A stretch of DNA of 64,000 nt, taken from positions 1-64,000 of the forward strand of contig DASYRX010000159.1 in the NCBI GenBank assembly GCA_036003845.1, in the 5' to 3' direction. The notes beneath the pieces are model-generated. The model saw nothing but the letters and a program-made list of their open reading frames with translations. It was not told where the DNA came from and did not search any database. Source of the stretch: DASYRX01 sp036003845 (lineage in GTDB: Bacteria > Gemmatimonadota > Gemmatimonadetes > Gemmatimonadales > Gemmatimonadaceae). Position 1 is the stretch's first letter, and every line of letters starts with the position of its first letter. Positions 44,530 to 51,194 of the stretch are shown here, piece by piece. Made by a program: the position numbers and the translations under genes.

Positions 44530-46380
44530 ATGGCCACAGAGACCTACGCGCGCGGTGGGCCCCGCCCACCGCCCGGGACAATCTGCAAACTCTTTTTCGA
44601 CGCCGTTGAACGCCGGCGGGCGAATGCCATGCAAGTCCGGGTCGACGGAGCGTATCAGTCGATCTCGCACGACCGCATCCTCGAGTGGGTGCGGCGCATC
44701 GCCCTCGGCCTTTCGGCGATAGGTGTTCGTAAAGGCGACCGCGTCGCGATCCTCTCGGAAAACAGGCCGGAATGGGCGATCAGCGACTATGCGTGCCTAA
44801 CGAGCGGCGCCGTGGACGTGCCGATCTACGCGACATTGCCGGCCGAGCACCTTCCCTATCTGCTGAATGACAGCGGGACTGCGGTCATCTTCGTCTCGAC
44901 AGCGCAGCAAGCGGCCAAAATCTCGGCGATCCGCGCTCAGGTTCCCAAGCTGGCGCACGTCATCTGCTTCGACGAAGCGGCCGCTGCGAACGCGACGATG
45001 ACCTTCGCCGCATTGGAGAAGGCCGGCGCGGCGAACGACTCACCTGACCTGGCCGAGTCATGGCGGCGCAACGCGCTGAGCCTCGCACCTAACGATCTCG
45101 CGACGATTATCTACACGTCCGGCACGACGGGCGAGCCGAAGGGTGTGATGCTGTCGCACGACAACATCCATTCGAATGTCGTCGGTACGGCAAGTGCGAT
45201 CCCAACGACTGAGGAGGATATCGCGCTCTCGTTCCTCCCGCTGTCGCACATCTTCGAGCGCACCGGCGATTATTGGCATTTCTACAACGGCCTCTCCATC
45301 GCCTATGTAGAATCGTTCGACCTTGTCCCCACGGCGATGGCGCAAGTTCGGCCAATGGTCGTGATGTCGGTTCCGCGATTGTACGAGAAGATGTACGCGC
45401 GCGTTCTGGAGAACGCGCTCTCAGGAGGAGCTCTCAAGAAACGCATCTTCTTCTGGGCGCGCGACGTCGCGTTGCGACGTTCGGACATCGTGCTTGCAGG
45501 AAAGAAGCCCGGGCCAGCGCTCGCTGCGTCCTACGCTTTGGCGGACAAGCTCGTCTTCTCCAAACTACGCGAGCGTACTGGTGGCCGGCTGCGCTTCTTC
45601 GTGTCCGGAGGTGCCCCGCTGGCGCTCGAAATCAACAAGTTTTTCAACGCGGCGGGCCTAACGATTCTCGAAGGGTACGGCCTGACGGAGACATCGCCTG
45701 TGATCGGCGTCAACACTCCCGAGGCATTTCGCATGGGGACGATCGGGAAACCGATTGCCGGCGTCGAAGTGATGATCGCAGCGGATGGCGAAATCCTCAC
45801 GCGCGGACCGCACGTCATGCTCGGCTACTACAACAAGCCGGATGCGACGCGCGAAGCCATCGACACCGAGGGCTGGTTCCACACCGGTGACATCGGCGTG
45901 CTCGAAGACGGCTTTCTACGCATCACCGATCGCAAGAAGGACATCATCGTAACAGCCGGCGGGAAAAACATCGCGCCGCAGCCGATCGAGAACGCGGTCA
46001 AGACAAACAAGTACGTCTCACAGGCCGTCATGCTCGGCGACCGGCGAAAGTATCCCGTCCTGCTCGTGGTGCCTAATTTCGATCAGCTTGAAAAGTGGGC
46101 CAAGCAGCGGAACATCATCTGGACGGATCGTCCGCAGCTTCTGGCGATGCCGACAATTCAGGCCAAGATGGAGAAGGAAGTTCGCGAGCACTTCACGGAC
46201 CTCGCCAGCTACGAGACTCCCAAGCGCATTGGCTTGCTGGCGCAGGACTTCAGCATCGAGAGCGGCGAGATGACGCCGACGCTCAAAGTGAAGCGACGCG
46301 CGATCGAAAAGAACTACAAGGATCTGATCGAATCCCTGTACACACTTCGCGCCGGGGATCCGGCGACCGTCGAGGTATAA
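44530..46380 (+). CDS. Long-chain fatty acid-CoA ligase
   Basis: The protein has 616 residues and is an adenylate-forming enzyme that activates fatty acids with ATP and CoA. The AMP-binding motif IYTSGTTGEPKGVMLSHDN, motif LEGYGLTETSP, and the hinge/A8 region (GWFHTGDIGVLEDGFL, ITDRKKDIIVTAGGKNIAP) are complete. The insert after the first motif (FLPLSHIFERTGDYWHFYNG) is typical of FadD15/ACSL-like enzymes. It is the last gene of the TPR-ParA-lipoprotein run, 3 nt downstream of the lipoprotein. Confidence 0.95.
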   Translation: MATETYARGGPRPPPGTICKLFFDAVERRRANAMQVRVDGAYQSISHDRILEWVRRIALGLSAIGVRKGDRVAILSENRPEWAISDYACLTSGAVDVPIYATLPAEHLPYLLNDSGTAVIFVSTAQQAAKISAIRAQVPKLAHVICFDEAAAANATMTFAALEKAGAANDSPDLAESWRRNALSLAPNDLATIIYTSGTTGEPKGVMLSHDNIHSNVVGTASAIPTTEEDIALSFLPLSHIFERTGDYWHFYNGLSIAYVESFDLVPTAMAQVRPMVVMSVPRLYEKMYARVLENALSGGALKKRIFFWARDVALRRSDIVLAGKKPGPALAASYALADKLVFSKLRERTGGRLRFFVSGGAPLALEINKFFNAAGLTILEGYGLTETSPVIGVNTPEAFRMGTIGKPIAGVEVMIAADGEILTRGPHVMLGYYNKPDATREAIDTEGWFHTGDIGVLEDGFLRITDRKKDIIVTAGGKNIAPQPIENAVKTNKYVSQAVMLGDRRKYPVLLVVPNFDQLEKWAKQRNIIWTDRPQLLAMPTIQAKMEKEVREHFTDLASYETPKRIGLLAQDFSIESGEMTPTLKVKRRAIEKNYKDLIESLYTLRAGDPATVEV

Positions 46381-46404
46381 GGTCGCTGCCTAACGAGCGT
46401 TGAA

Positions 46405-47031
46405 CTATTGCGGTGGGCGGCCAATAGACGGCAGCGCGCGGTCAAGGAACGCTTCCACCGGTTGTCGCCCATCCGAGCCCATCCTGTGCGTGTCCATCAG
46501 GTTGATCGCTCGCGCGTTGGCGAGAGCTTCGTCGACCGGGACGCCACGCTCCTTGATGAGGTACGCAGCCCAAAGGTGGCTCGCGCGCCACGCGATCGTG
46601 CAGTGCAATAGAACCTTGCCGTTCGCGGTGCTGACCGCCTCAACGAACTTCGCGAGCGTGGCCGGAGAGTAGGGGAACTCGGCGTTGCCGCGTACTGGCA
46701 GATAGACGTAGCGCATCCCGAGCTCCGCGATGAGCGCCGGCTCGTCGAAACGGACAGCAGTACGCATTTCTTCCGGCGTCCTCAAGTTGACGACCGTCGT
46801 CACGCCACGTGCCTTCATTTCGCGAAGGGCTCGTTCCGTGGGCTGCCCGGCGACAAAAATGTCCTCGCCGACGCTGGCGAACCGAGCTTGGAACATCCCC
46901 GCCGTATCGAGAATAACCGGGTCGGCAAGTTTTGAGATCGACCCCGGGCGGGTGAACTGCTGCGTGAGGGCTGGGCTCGGTGCTATCCCCAGGCTGAATA
47001 GCACTAATGTCAGGGCGAGTGCGTGTCTCAT
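46405..47031 (-). CDS. Exported cysteine-phosphatase-like protein with CX4R site
   Basis: The protein has 208 residues. The signal peptide is MRHALALTLVLFSLGIAPSP followed by ALT. The fold is that of DSP/PTP-like proteins with ISVGEDIFVAGQPTERAL-type opening, TTVVNLRTPEE, and the active loop VLLHCTIAWRASHLWAAYL. The loop is Cys-X4-Arg rather than the CX5R of true tyrosine phosphatases. The same spacing occurs in the HCASGNR-type group related to DUF442 and NAD-kinase-fused phosphatases. ATG 47031 is chosen because it begins the signal peptide. Substrate unknown. Confidence 0.75.
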   Translation of the reverse strand: MRHALALTLVLFSLGIAPSPALTQQFTRPGSISKLADPVILDTAGMFQARFASVGEDIFVAGQPTERALREMKARGVTTVVNLRTPEEMRTAVRFDEPALIAELGMRYVYLPVRGNAEFPYSPATLAKFVEAVSTANGKVLLHCTIAWRASHLWAAYLIKERGVPVDEALANARAINLMDTHRMGSDGRQPVEAFLDRALPSIGRPPQ

Positions 47032-47165
47032 TCTTCGTCTCGTTAGGAAGTAGTTCGCCACCGCACCACACCTTTACCGTCGTTATTCGACGCGGCGGCT
47101 TGCGTCTCTCAACTCCGCTGGATCATAGCACAGCCTCTCGCGCGACGCTTGAACAGTTTTGACCG

Positions 47166-47810
47166 TTACCGAGCGCGACGCAAACTGATCATCTCTGACG
47201 CGCGCACGCCGACCAGTTCCCGCTCGTCATGAGCAAGTAGCGTCATCCCTTCCGGCAGCGCGGCGCTCGCGGGAATCACCAGTCGGCCATTCACGCGCAG
47301 CCGTTCGCGGACCTGGTCCAGTTGGAGCTGCCGCAGCTCAGTCTCACCTAGCGCAGCGCCGTGCGCCGCGCTCGGCGCTATCGGGATTGTCGCGGCAATC
47401 CGGAGCACGCTTGAATGGTCCGCGATGTGCTGCTCCTCGTTCCGTGGGGCGTTGATAGCCACGCAAATGGCATCGAACATGACGCTCAGTGCCGGTGCGA
47501 ATCGCGCGTACTCGCCGAAGATCAGGAGAAGCCGCCCGGGCTCGGTGAGGTCCAGCTGCGCAGCGAGCCGTATCGCGGCCTCCTCGTTAGGTGGCTCCCG
47601 AGTGACCGCGTGAGCTTCCGGGTCTTGGGGCGCAGGGTCGCGGCGAAAATCCGCAACCGCATTATGGATGCGGTATTCGGCTCCGCAAACTGGGCAGCCG
47701 AGTGATCCCTCGATGATGCGGCGCTCGACCTGTCGCGTCGCCGACGCTACCAGCGCCGATTCCGCATGGCCGACGGGGCAGCGCAGGAGCTCGATGACGC
47801 CGACGTGCAT
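47166..47810 (-). CDS. Trm112-like zinc-binding protein with C-terminal extension
   Basis: The protein has 214 residues. The first 60 resemble the Trm112/YcaR zinc module (ELLRCPVGHAESALV, EGSLGCPVCGAEYRIHNAVA), with the first Cys pair reduced to CPVGH. The rest has alternating strands and helices (LLLIFGEYARFAPALSVMF, LRVNGRLVIPASAALPEGMT) resembling a methyltransferase fold without the GxGxG loop. It may be a degenerate methyltransferase fused to a zinc module; this is tentative. It sits 10 nt downstream of the SDR gene in the same direction. Confidence 0.6.
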   Translation of the reverse strand: MHVGVIELLRCPVGHAESALVASATRQVERRIIEGSLGCPVCGAEYRIHNAVADFRRDPAPQDPEAHAVTREPPNEEAAIRLAAQLDLTEPGRLLLIFGEYARFAPALSVMFDAICVAINAPRNEEQHIADHSSVLRIAATIPIAPSAAHGAALGETELRQLQLDQVRERLRVNGRLVIPASAALPEGMTLLAHDERELVGVRASEMISLRRAR

Positions 47811-47820
47811 GGGTCAGTTC

Positions 47821-48534
47821 CTACGCCCGCGTTAGGCGCAGCTCGTCGATGTTCACGTCGCGCGGGCGCGTCACGACCCAGAGCACCGCATCAGCGACAG
47901 CCTCTGCCTGGAGCATCTGTGCCCGCGGCGTGAAGCCGGGGCGGTGATCGGGGTCGATCGGATCCCACAAATCGGTGTCGACCGGGCCCGGCGACACGAG
48001 CGACGCGCGCACGCCGCTCCCTGCGAGCTCAAGGCGCAGCACCTCGTGCAGCGCGCGGGCGCCGAACTTCGCCGCAGCATATGCACCGTTCTCGGGATAC
48101 GCCGCTCGGTCGGCGATTGAGCCGATGCTGACGACATGTCCGTCGCCGCGCGCGCGCATGAGCGGCACGAACGCGTGCAGAAGGATGTACGGCGCACCGA
48201 GGTTGAGCGCCAGCGTCTGCGCAAAATCGACCGGCGACTGCTCGCCGATCCTACCTAACGAGAAGACACCGGCATTGAGCACGAGAATGTCCGGCGCGCC
48301 GCCGAAGGCCTCGAGCACGCGATCGATGAGCTTCGCGATTTGCTCTCCGTCGAGAAGATCGCATGGCAGCGCCAGCGCGCGGTTGCCGATGGATTGCGCG
48401 TGTTCGCGCAACGCGTCCGCCGAGCGTGCCACCAGGGCGACACGCGCGCCATTCGTGCCGAGGGAGCGAGCCGTGGCGAGGCCGATGCCGCGCGAGGCGC
48501 CGGTGACGAGCGCCGCGCGACCCGCCAGCGGCAT
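47821..48534 (-). CDS. Short-chain dehydrogenase/reductase
   Basis: The protein has 237 residues, a classical SDR. The cofactor motif TGASRGIG is at residues 11-18, NAG appears in LVLNAGVFSLG, the catalytic Ser in HVVSIGSIADR, and Tyr/Lys in GAYAAAKFGARAL. Arg in the cofactor-binding strand end (VALVARSADAL) suggests NADP. Its position behind folE and queD allows a role as a pteridine reductase-like enzyme, but the substrate is not determined. The start is ATG 48534, 5 nt after the folE stop. Confidence 0.9.
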   Translation of the reverse strand: MPLAGRAALVTGASRGIGLATARSLGTNGARVALVARSADALREHAQSIGNRALALPCDLLDGEQIAKLIDRVLEAFGGAPDILVLNAGVFSLGRIGEQSPVDFAQTLALNLGAPYILLHAFVPLMRARGDGHVVSIGSIADRAAYPENGAYAAAKFGARALHEVLRLELAGSGVRASLVSPGPVDTDLWDPIDPDHRPGFTPRAQMLQAEAVADAVLWVVTRPRDVNIDELRLTRA

Positions 48535-48539
48535 GTCAC

Positions 48540-49208
48540 TCACCCGAGCGATGCTGGACCGTGCGCCAGGCGCAGGAACTCCTCGCGCGTGCGCGCGTCG
48601 TCGCGAAAAATGCCAGTCAGCGCGGACGTGATCGTCTTGCTGTTCTGCTTCTCCACGCCGCGCATCATCATGCACAGGTGGTATGCCTCGATCACAACGC
48701 CGCAGCCGCGCGGCTTGAGCACGCGACACACAGCGTCGGCGATCTCGCCTGTTAGGCGCTCCTGCACCTGGAGCCGACTGGCGAACATATCCACGATGCG
48801 CGGCAGCTTCGACAACCCGACGATGCGTCCATTCGGGATATAGGCGACGTGCGCCCGGCCGAAGAATGGCAGGATATGGTGCTCGCACAGCGAATACAGC
48901 TCGATGTCGCGCACCATCACCATGTTATCGTGCTTTTCGTCGAATACGCCGTCGCCCACGACTTCGTCGAGCGTCAAGTCGTAGCCGCGCGTGAGCCACG
49001 CCAGCGACTTGGTGACTCGTAACGGCGTACGCTGCAACCCTTCGCGCTCGGGGTCCTCGCCTAACAACTCGAGCTGACGACGCACCAGCGCCTCGAACTC
49101 GGCCGCAGCCTCGCCGGGCAGGCCTTGTCGCTCGTCGTCATCGTCGCGGTCGTGCGGCAGCACCAAGCCGGCCGCGCGCGCGCTGTCAACGCCCTTCGTA
49201 TTCGACAT
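48540..49208 (-). CDS. folE: GTP cyclohydrolase I
   Basis: The protein has 222 residues. It converts GTP to 7,8-dihydroneopterin triphosphate, the first step to folate, biopterin and queuosine. Zinc and substrate motifs are intact: ELYSLCEHHILPFFGRAHVA, PNGRIVGLSKLPRIVDMFA, QVQERLTGEIADAV and VVIEAYHLCMMMRGV. The N-terminal 40 residues are acidic and variable. It overlaps queD by 23 nt and is followed by the SDR gene, forming a pterin/deazaguanine operon. Confidence 0.97.
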   Translation of the reverse strand: MSNTKGVDSARAAGLVLPHDRDDDDERQGLPGEAAAEFEALVRRQLELLGEDPEREGLQRTPLRVTKSLAWLTRGYDLTLDEVVGDGVFDEKHDNMVMVRDIELYSLCEHHILPFFGRAHVAYIPNGRIVGLSKLPRIVDMFASRLQVQERLTGEIADAVCRVLKPRGCGVVIEAYHLCMMMRGVEKQNSKTITSALTGIFRDDARTREEFLRLAHGPASLG

Positions 49209-49599
49209 AGTTGTTCTCGGTTTCCCAAAGCTTGAGCCTCACCAGCTTTGCCGGCGCGATTCGCGGCTCGAGCACGCGCCAGCATGCGACAATGAAGTGC
49301 TCCGTCGTTGGATTCCTTCCCGCCATAAACGGCACGTCGACGTTGAGGTTCTTGTGATCTACGTGGTCGATCAACTCCCGCCATACGAGATCCCTTAGCA
49401 AGCCGAGGTCCATGACATACCCGCTGCGTGAGTCGATCTCGCCAGTGACGGAGACTTCGAGCGTGTAGTTGTGCCCGTGAAAGCTCGGGTTGTTGCACTT
49501 GCCGTAGAGCGCGCGGTTCTCCTCGTCGCTCAGCGCGGGGTTGTGCACACGATGGGCGGCGTTGAACCGCAGGACGCGAGTGACTGTGGCGATTGGCAT
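49186..49599 (-). CDS. queD: 6-carboxytetrahydropterin/6-pyruvoyltetrahydropterin synthase
   Basis: The protein has 137 residues of the PTPS/QueD family. Zinc histidines are in LRFNAAHRVHN and SFHGHNYTLEV. The catalytic Cys is in YGKCNNPSFHGHNY, and the Glu of the LWETENNYVEY tail is present. The product of FolE is its substrate, either toward queuosine (QueD) or biopterin-like cofactors. The CNNPSFHGHNY form is also found in biopterin-type enzymes, so the symbol is provisional. The start is ATG 49599, where the family begins. A small RNA with its own terminator ends about 50 bp upstream. Confidence 0.9.
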   Translation of the reverse strand: MPIATVTRVLRFNAAHRVHNPALSDEENRALYGKCNNPSFHGHNYTLEVSVTGEIDSRSGYVMDLGLLRDLVWRELIDHVDHKNLNVDVPFMAGRNPTTEHFIVACWRVLEPRIAPAKLVRLKLWETENNYVEYEGR

Positions 49600-49644
49600 T
49601 GCGTGGCCGTGCAAACTGACACCTAACGGTAGCGCTAGGCACGA

Positions 49645-49848
49645 AACGAAAGAAGCTCCGGTGCTAGACCGGAGCTTCTTAATAGATGGAACGAAGAGGG
49701 ATTTTTGAAGCCCAATAGAAACTGATGAGGCCCGCAACCATATGTTCGTCGTCCCCGCACTGGGGCATGGCGTTCACACAGCGTTTTGGAACCCGCCACT
49801 GGACTTGTTGGCTCAAAAACTGAGTCTCTTCGCCCCACGTCTTGAGTC
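49645..49848 (-). ncRNA. Probable structured small RNA (about 200 nt), 6S-like or queD leader
   Basis: A strong promoter (49855-49883) and an intrinsic-terminator hairpin (49650-49680) delimit about 200 nt without a reading frame on the minus strand. Its ends pair: 49826-49836 (GGGGCGAAGAG on the minus strand) with 49688-49698 (CUCUUCGUUCC) gives 11 pairs including wobbles. Inside are short hairpins such as CCCC-AGUGC-GGGG and CUCA-GUUUU-UGAG. Size, closed long stem and promoter suit 6S RNA. A riboswitch-like leader of queD-folE is the alternative. The identity is not proven by any conserved motif I can name. Confidence 0.5.
49650..49680 (-). terminator. Intrinsic terminator of the small RNA
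   Basis: A perfect 13-bp stem (AAGAAGCTCCGGT with ACCGGAGCTTCTT) and a 5-nt loop. On the minus strand it runs into TTCTTTCGTTTCG, a moderately T-rich tract. It lies 50 bp before the queD start, so it could also attenuate queD. Confidence 0.75.
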
Positions 49849-49854
49849 GAACCG

Positions 49855-49883
49855 AATGTAGGTGCAGAATCCGACACCGTCAA
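49855..49883 (-). promoter_or_regulatory. Sigma-70-type promoter of the small RNA
   Basis: TTGACG (49883-49878, minus strand), an exact 17-bp spacer, then TACATT (49860-49855). The predicted start is near 49848. It lies in the short gap before the divergent small membrane protein gene at 49899. Confidence 0.75.
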
Positions 49884-49898
49884 TTACGATCACACGTT

Positions 49899-50093
49899 AT
49901 GGACGTCGGCATATTTGTCGCGATCGCGATGCTTCTGGTGTGGGCCGCGGGAACTTTTTTTTCAGAAGCTCCCGGATGGCTGCACCTGCTGCTCACGTTC
50001 GGCGTGTTTCTGCTCATCTGGCGCATTGTTGTTCGCAGCAATGCGCCGAGCAAGGGACGCCCGAAAGAAGGCGCAGGTCACACGCGACGTTAG
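49899..50093 (+). CDS. Small membrane protein (lmo0937/DUF5670-like)
   Basis: The protein has 64 residues. Two hydrophobic segments (VGIFVAIAMLLVWAAGTFF and WLHLLLTFGVFLLIWRIVV) are separated by a short turn, with a basic tail (SKGRPKEGAGHTRR). This layout matches the tiny lmo0937/DUF5670 membrane proteins, whose function is unknown. ATG 49899 is chosen; the frame is open 19 codons further upstream but would cross the small RNA promoter. The TAG stop lies in a CGTTAGG motif. Confidence 0.7.
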   Translation: MDVGIFVAIAMLLVWAAGTFFSEAPGWLHLLLTFGVFLLIWRIVVRSNAPSKGRPKEGAGHTRR

Positions 50094-50103
50094 GACAACA
50101 AGT

Positions 50104-50200
50104 AAGGCTGTCGGCTGCCAGCTCACAGAAAGAGAAGCTGTCGGCAGCTGACAGCTACTGTCAGCTTTGGTTCCTCTAAGCTGGTAGCTGACAGCTTTAG
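50104..50200. repeat. AGCTGTC heptamer cluster between convergent genes
   Basis: The longest AGCTGTC locus. GGCTGTC GGCTGCC, AGCTGTC GGCAGC, GCTGACAGCTACTGTCAGC and GGTAGCTGACAGC alternate in both orientations over about 100 bp. It fills almost all of the space between the small membrane protein and the GNAT gene, and is able to form several nested hairpins. Confidence 0.8.
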
Positions 50201-50213
50201 TTTTTGTTCCGGC

Positions 50214-51194
50214 CTAGATCTCCCAATTCGACAGGATGATGCCGAGCGGCGCGCGGACCTCTTCGTACCCCGCGACGTACATTCGCAGATCGGTCCAGCG
50301 TACGCGCGCGCCTAACGAGATCAGCCGGCGGTAGGCCTCGAGGTATTCGCCCTGCATGCGAATCGCAACGCGGCGCGTGCCGTGCTTGCGGGCCACATCG
50401 GCCAGCGCGTCCACCAACGTCTCGATGCGCGTTTCGTCGTCCAGCACTAATTTGAGCACGCGCAGCTCCTCGCGCGCACGGCCATCGACGAGCGGCGCCA
50501 CGTGAAAGACAGCGAACCCGACAACGCGTCCGCCCTCTTCCAGAATCAGTGTGTCGCCGACCCCCAGCTCCTGCGTCAAGCGCATCTCGCGCGAGAAGTC
50601 GTAGCCTGGTAGGAGCGCGTGACTGAGCGAGCGTGCGGCTGCGACGGCGTCATCGCGCGCGGCCGAGCTGAGCGAGCCCAGCGTGCGAGTTTTACGCGTC
50701 CCTTCGTGTGCTTCGACTGTCAGCGTGATCGTTAGGCGGCCCGGGACAAAACCAAGCCGCGAGTAGAAGCCGATGTTGTCCATAGTGCGCGGCATCGTCT
50801 CCAGCCCGATCACGCGCACGCTACGTGTCGAAAGCAGCCGCGTCCCCGCTCGCACGACTTCTTTTCCCACATCGCTCCCCTGCCAATCGGGACGCACCGC
50901 GAGCGGACCCATCCAGCCTTCGACGCCGGATCGGTGCACTACGTTGAACGCCACGATGTCGTCGCGCTCACCGCGCCAGAACATGGCGTCGCCGCCGTCG
51001 ACGGCGTCTTCGATCGCATAGCGCCAGATCGCCGGATTGAGACTCGGCACGCGCACACCGACCATGCCGTCGCGCCGGTATCGCTCGGTGAATGCGGTCG
51101 AGAATACCTCGTTCAGCTCGTCGATGTTAGCGGGCAGGATCCGATGCGGCCCAGAGGCCGAGCGCGTGCCGGGCATCTCACGCGTGCTCGTCAT
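50214..51194 (-). CDS. Tandem GNAT acetyltransferase-like protein
   Basis: The protein has 326 residues. The first GNAT domain spans about 18-160 with the acetyl-CoA loop LAVRPDWQGSDVGKEVVRAG and the family tail MDNIGFYSRLGFVPGRL. The second half (GDTLILEEGGRVVGFAVFHV, RRVAIRMQGEYLEAYRRLIS) folds similarly but lacks the clear acetyl-CoA loop and may be structural. Substrate unknown. The start overlaps the sbcC stop by 4 nt, so it is the third gene of an sbcD-sbcC-GNAT operon. Confidence 0.83.
   Translation of the reverse strand: MTSTREMPGTRSASGPHRILPANIDELNEVFSTAFTERYRRDGMVGVRVPSLNPAIWRYAIEDAVDGGDAMFWRGERDDIVAFNVVHRSGVEGWMGPLAVRPDWQGSDVGKEVVRAGTRLLSTRSVRVIGLETMPRTMDNIGFYSRLGFVPGRLTITLTVEAHEGTRKTRTLGSLSSAARDDAVAAARSLSHALLPGYDFSREMRLTQELGVGDTLILEEGGRVVGFAVFHVAPLVDGRAREELRVLKLVLDDETRIETLVDALADVARKHGTRRVAIRMQGEYLEAYRRLISLGARVRWTDLRMYVAGYEEVRAPLGIILSNWEI

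Noticed and set aside
49650..49680. Hairpin as solely an attenuator of queD
   Set aside because: Not excluded, but the 200-nt upstream region with a strong promoter and end-closing stem fits a separate small RNA at least as well.
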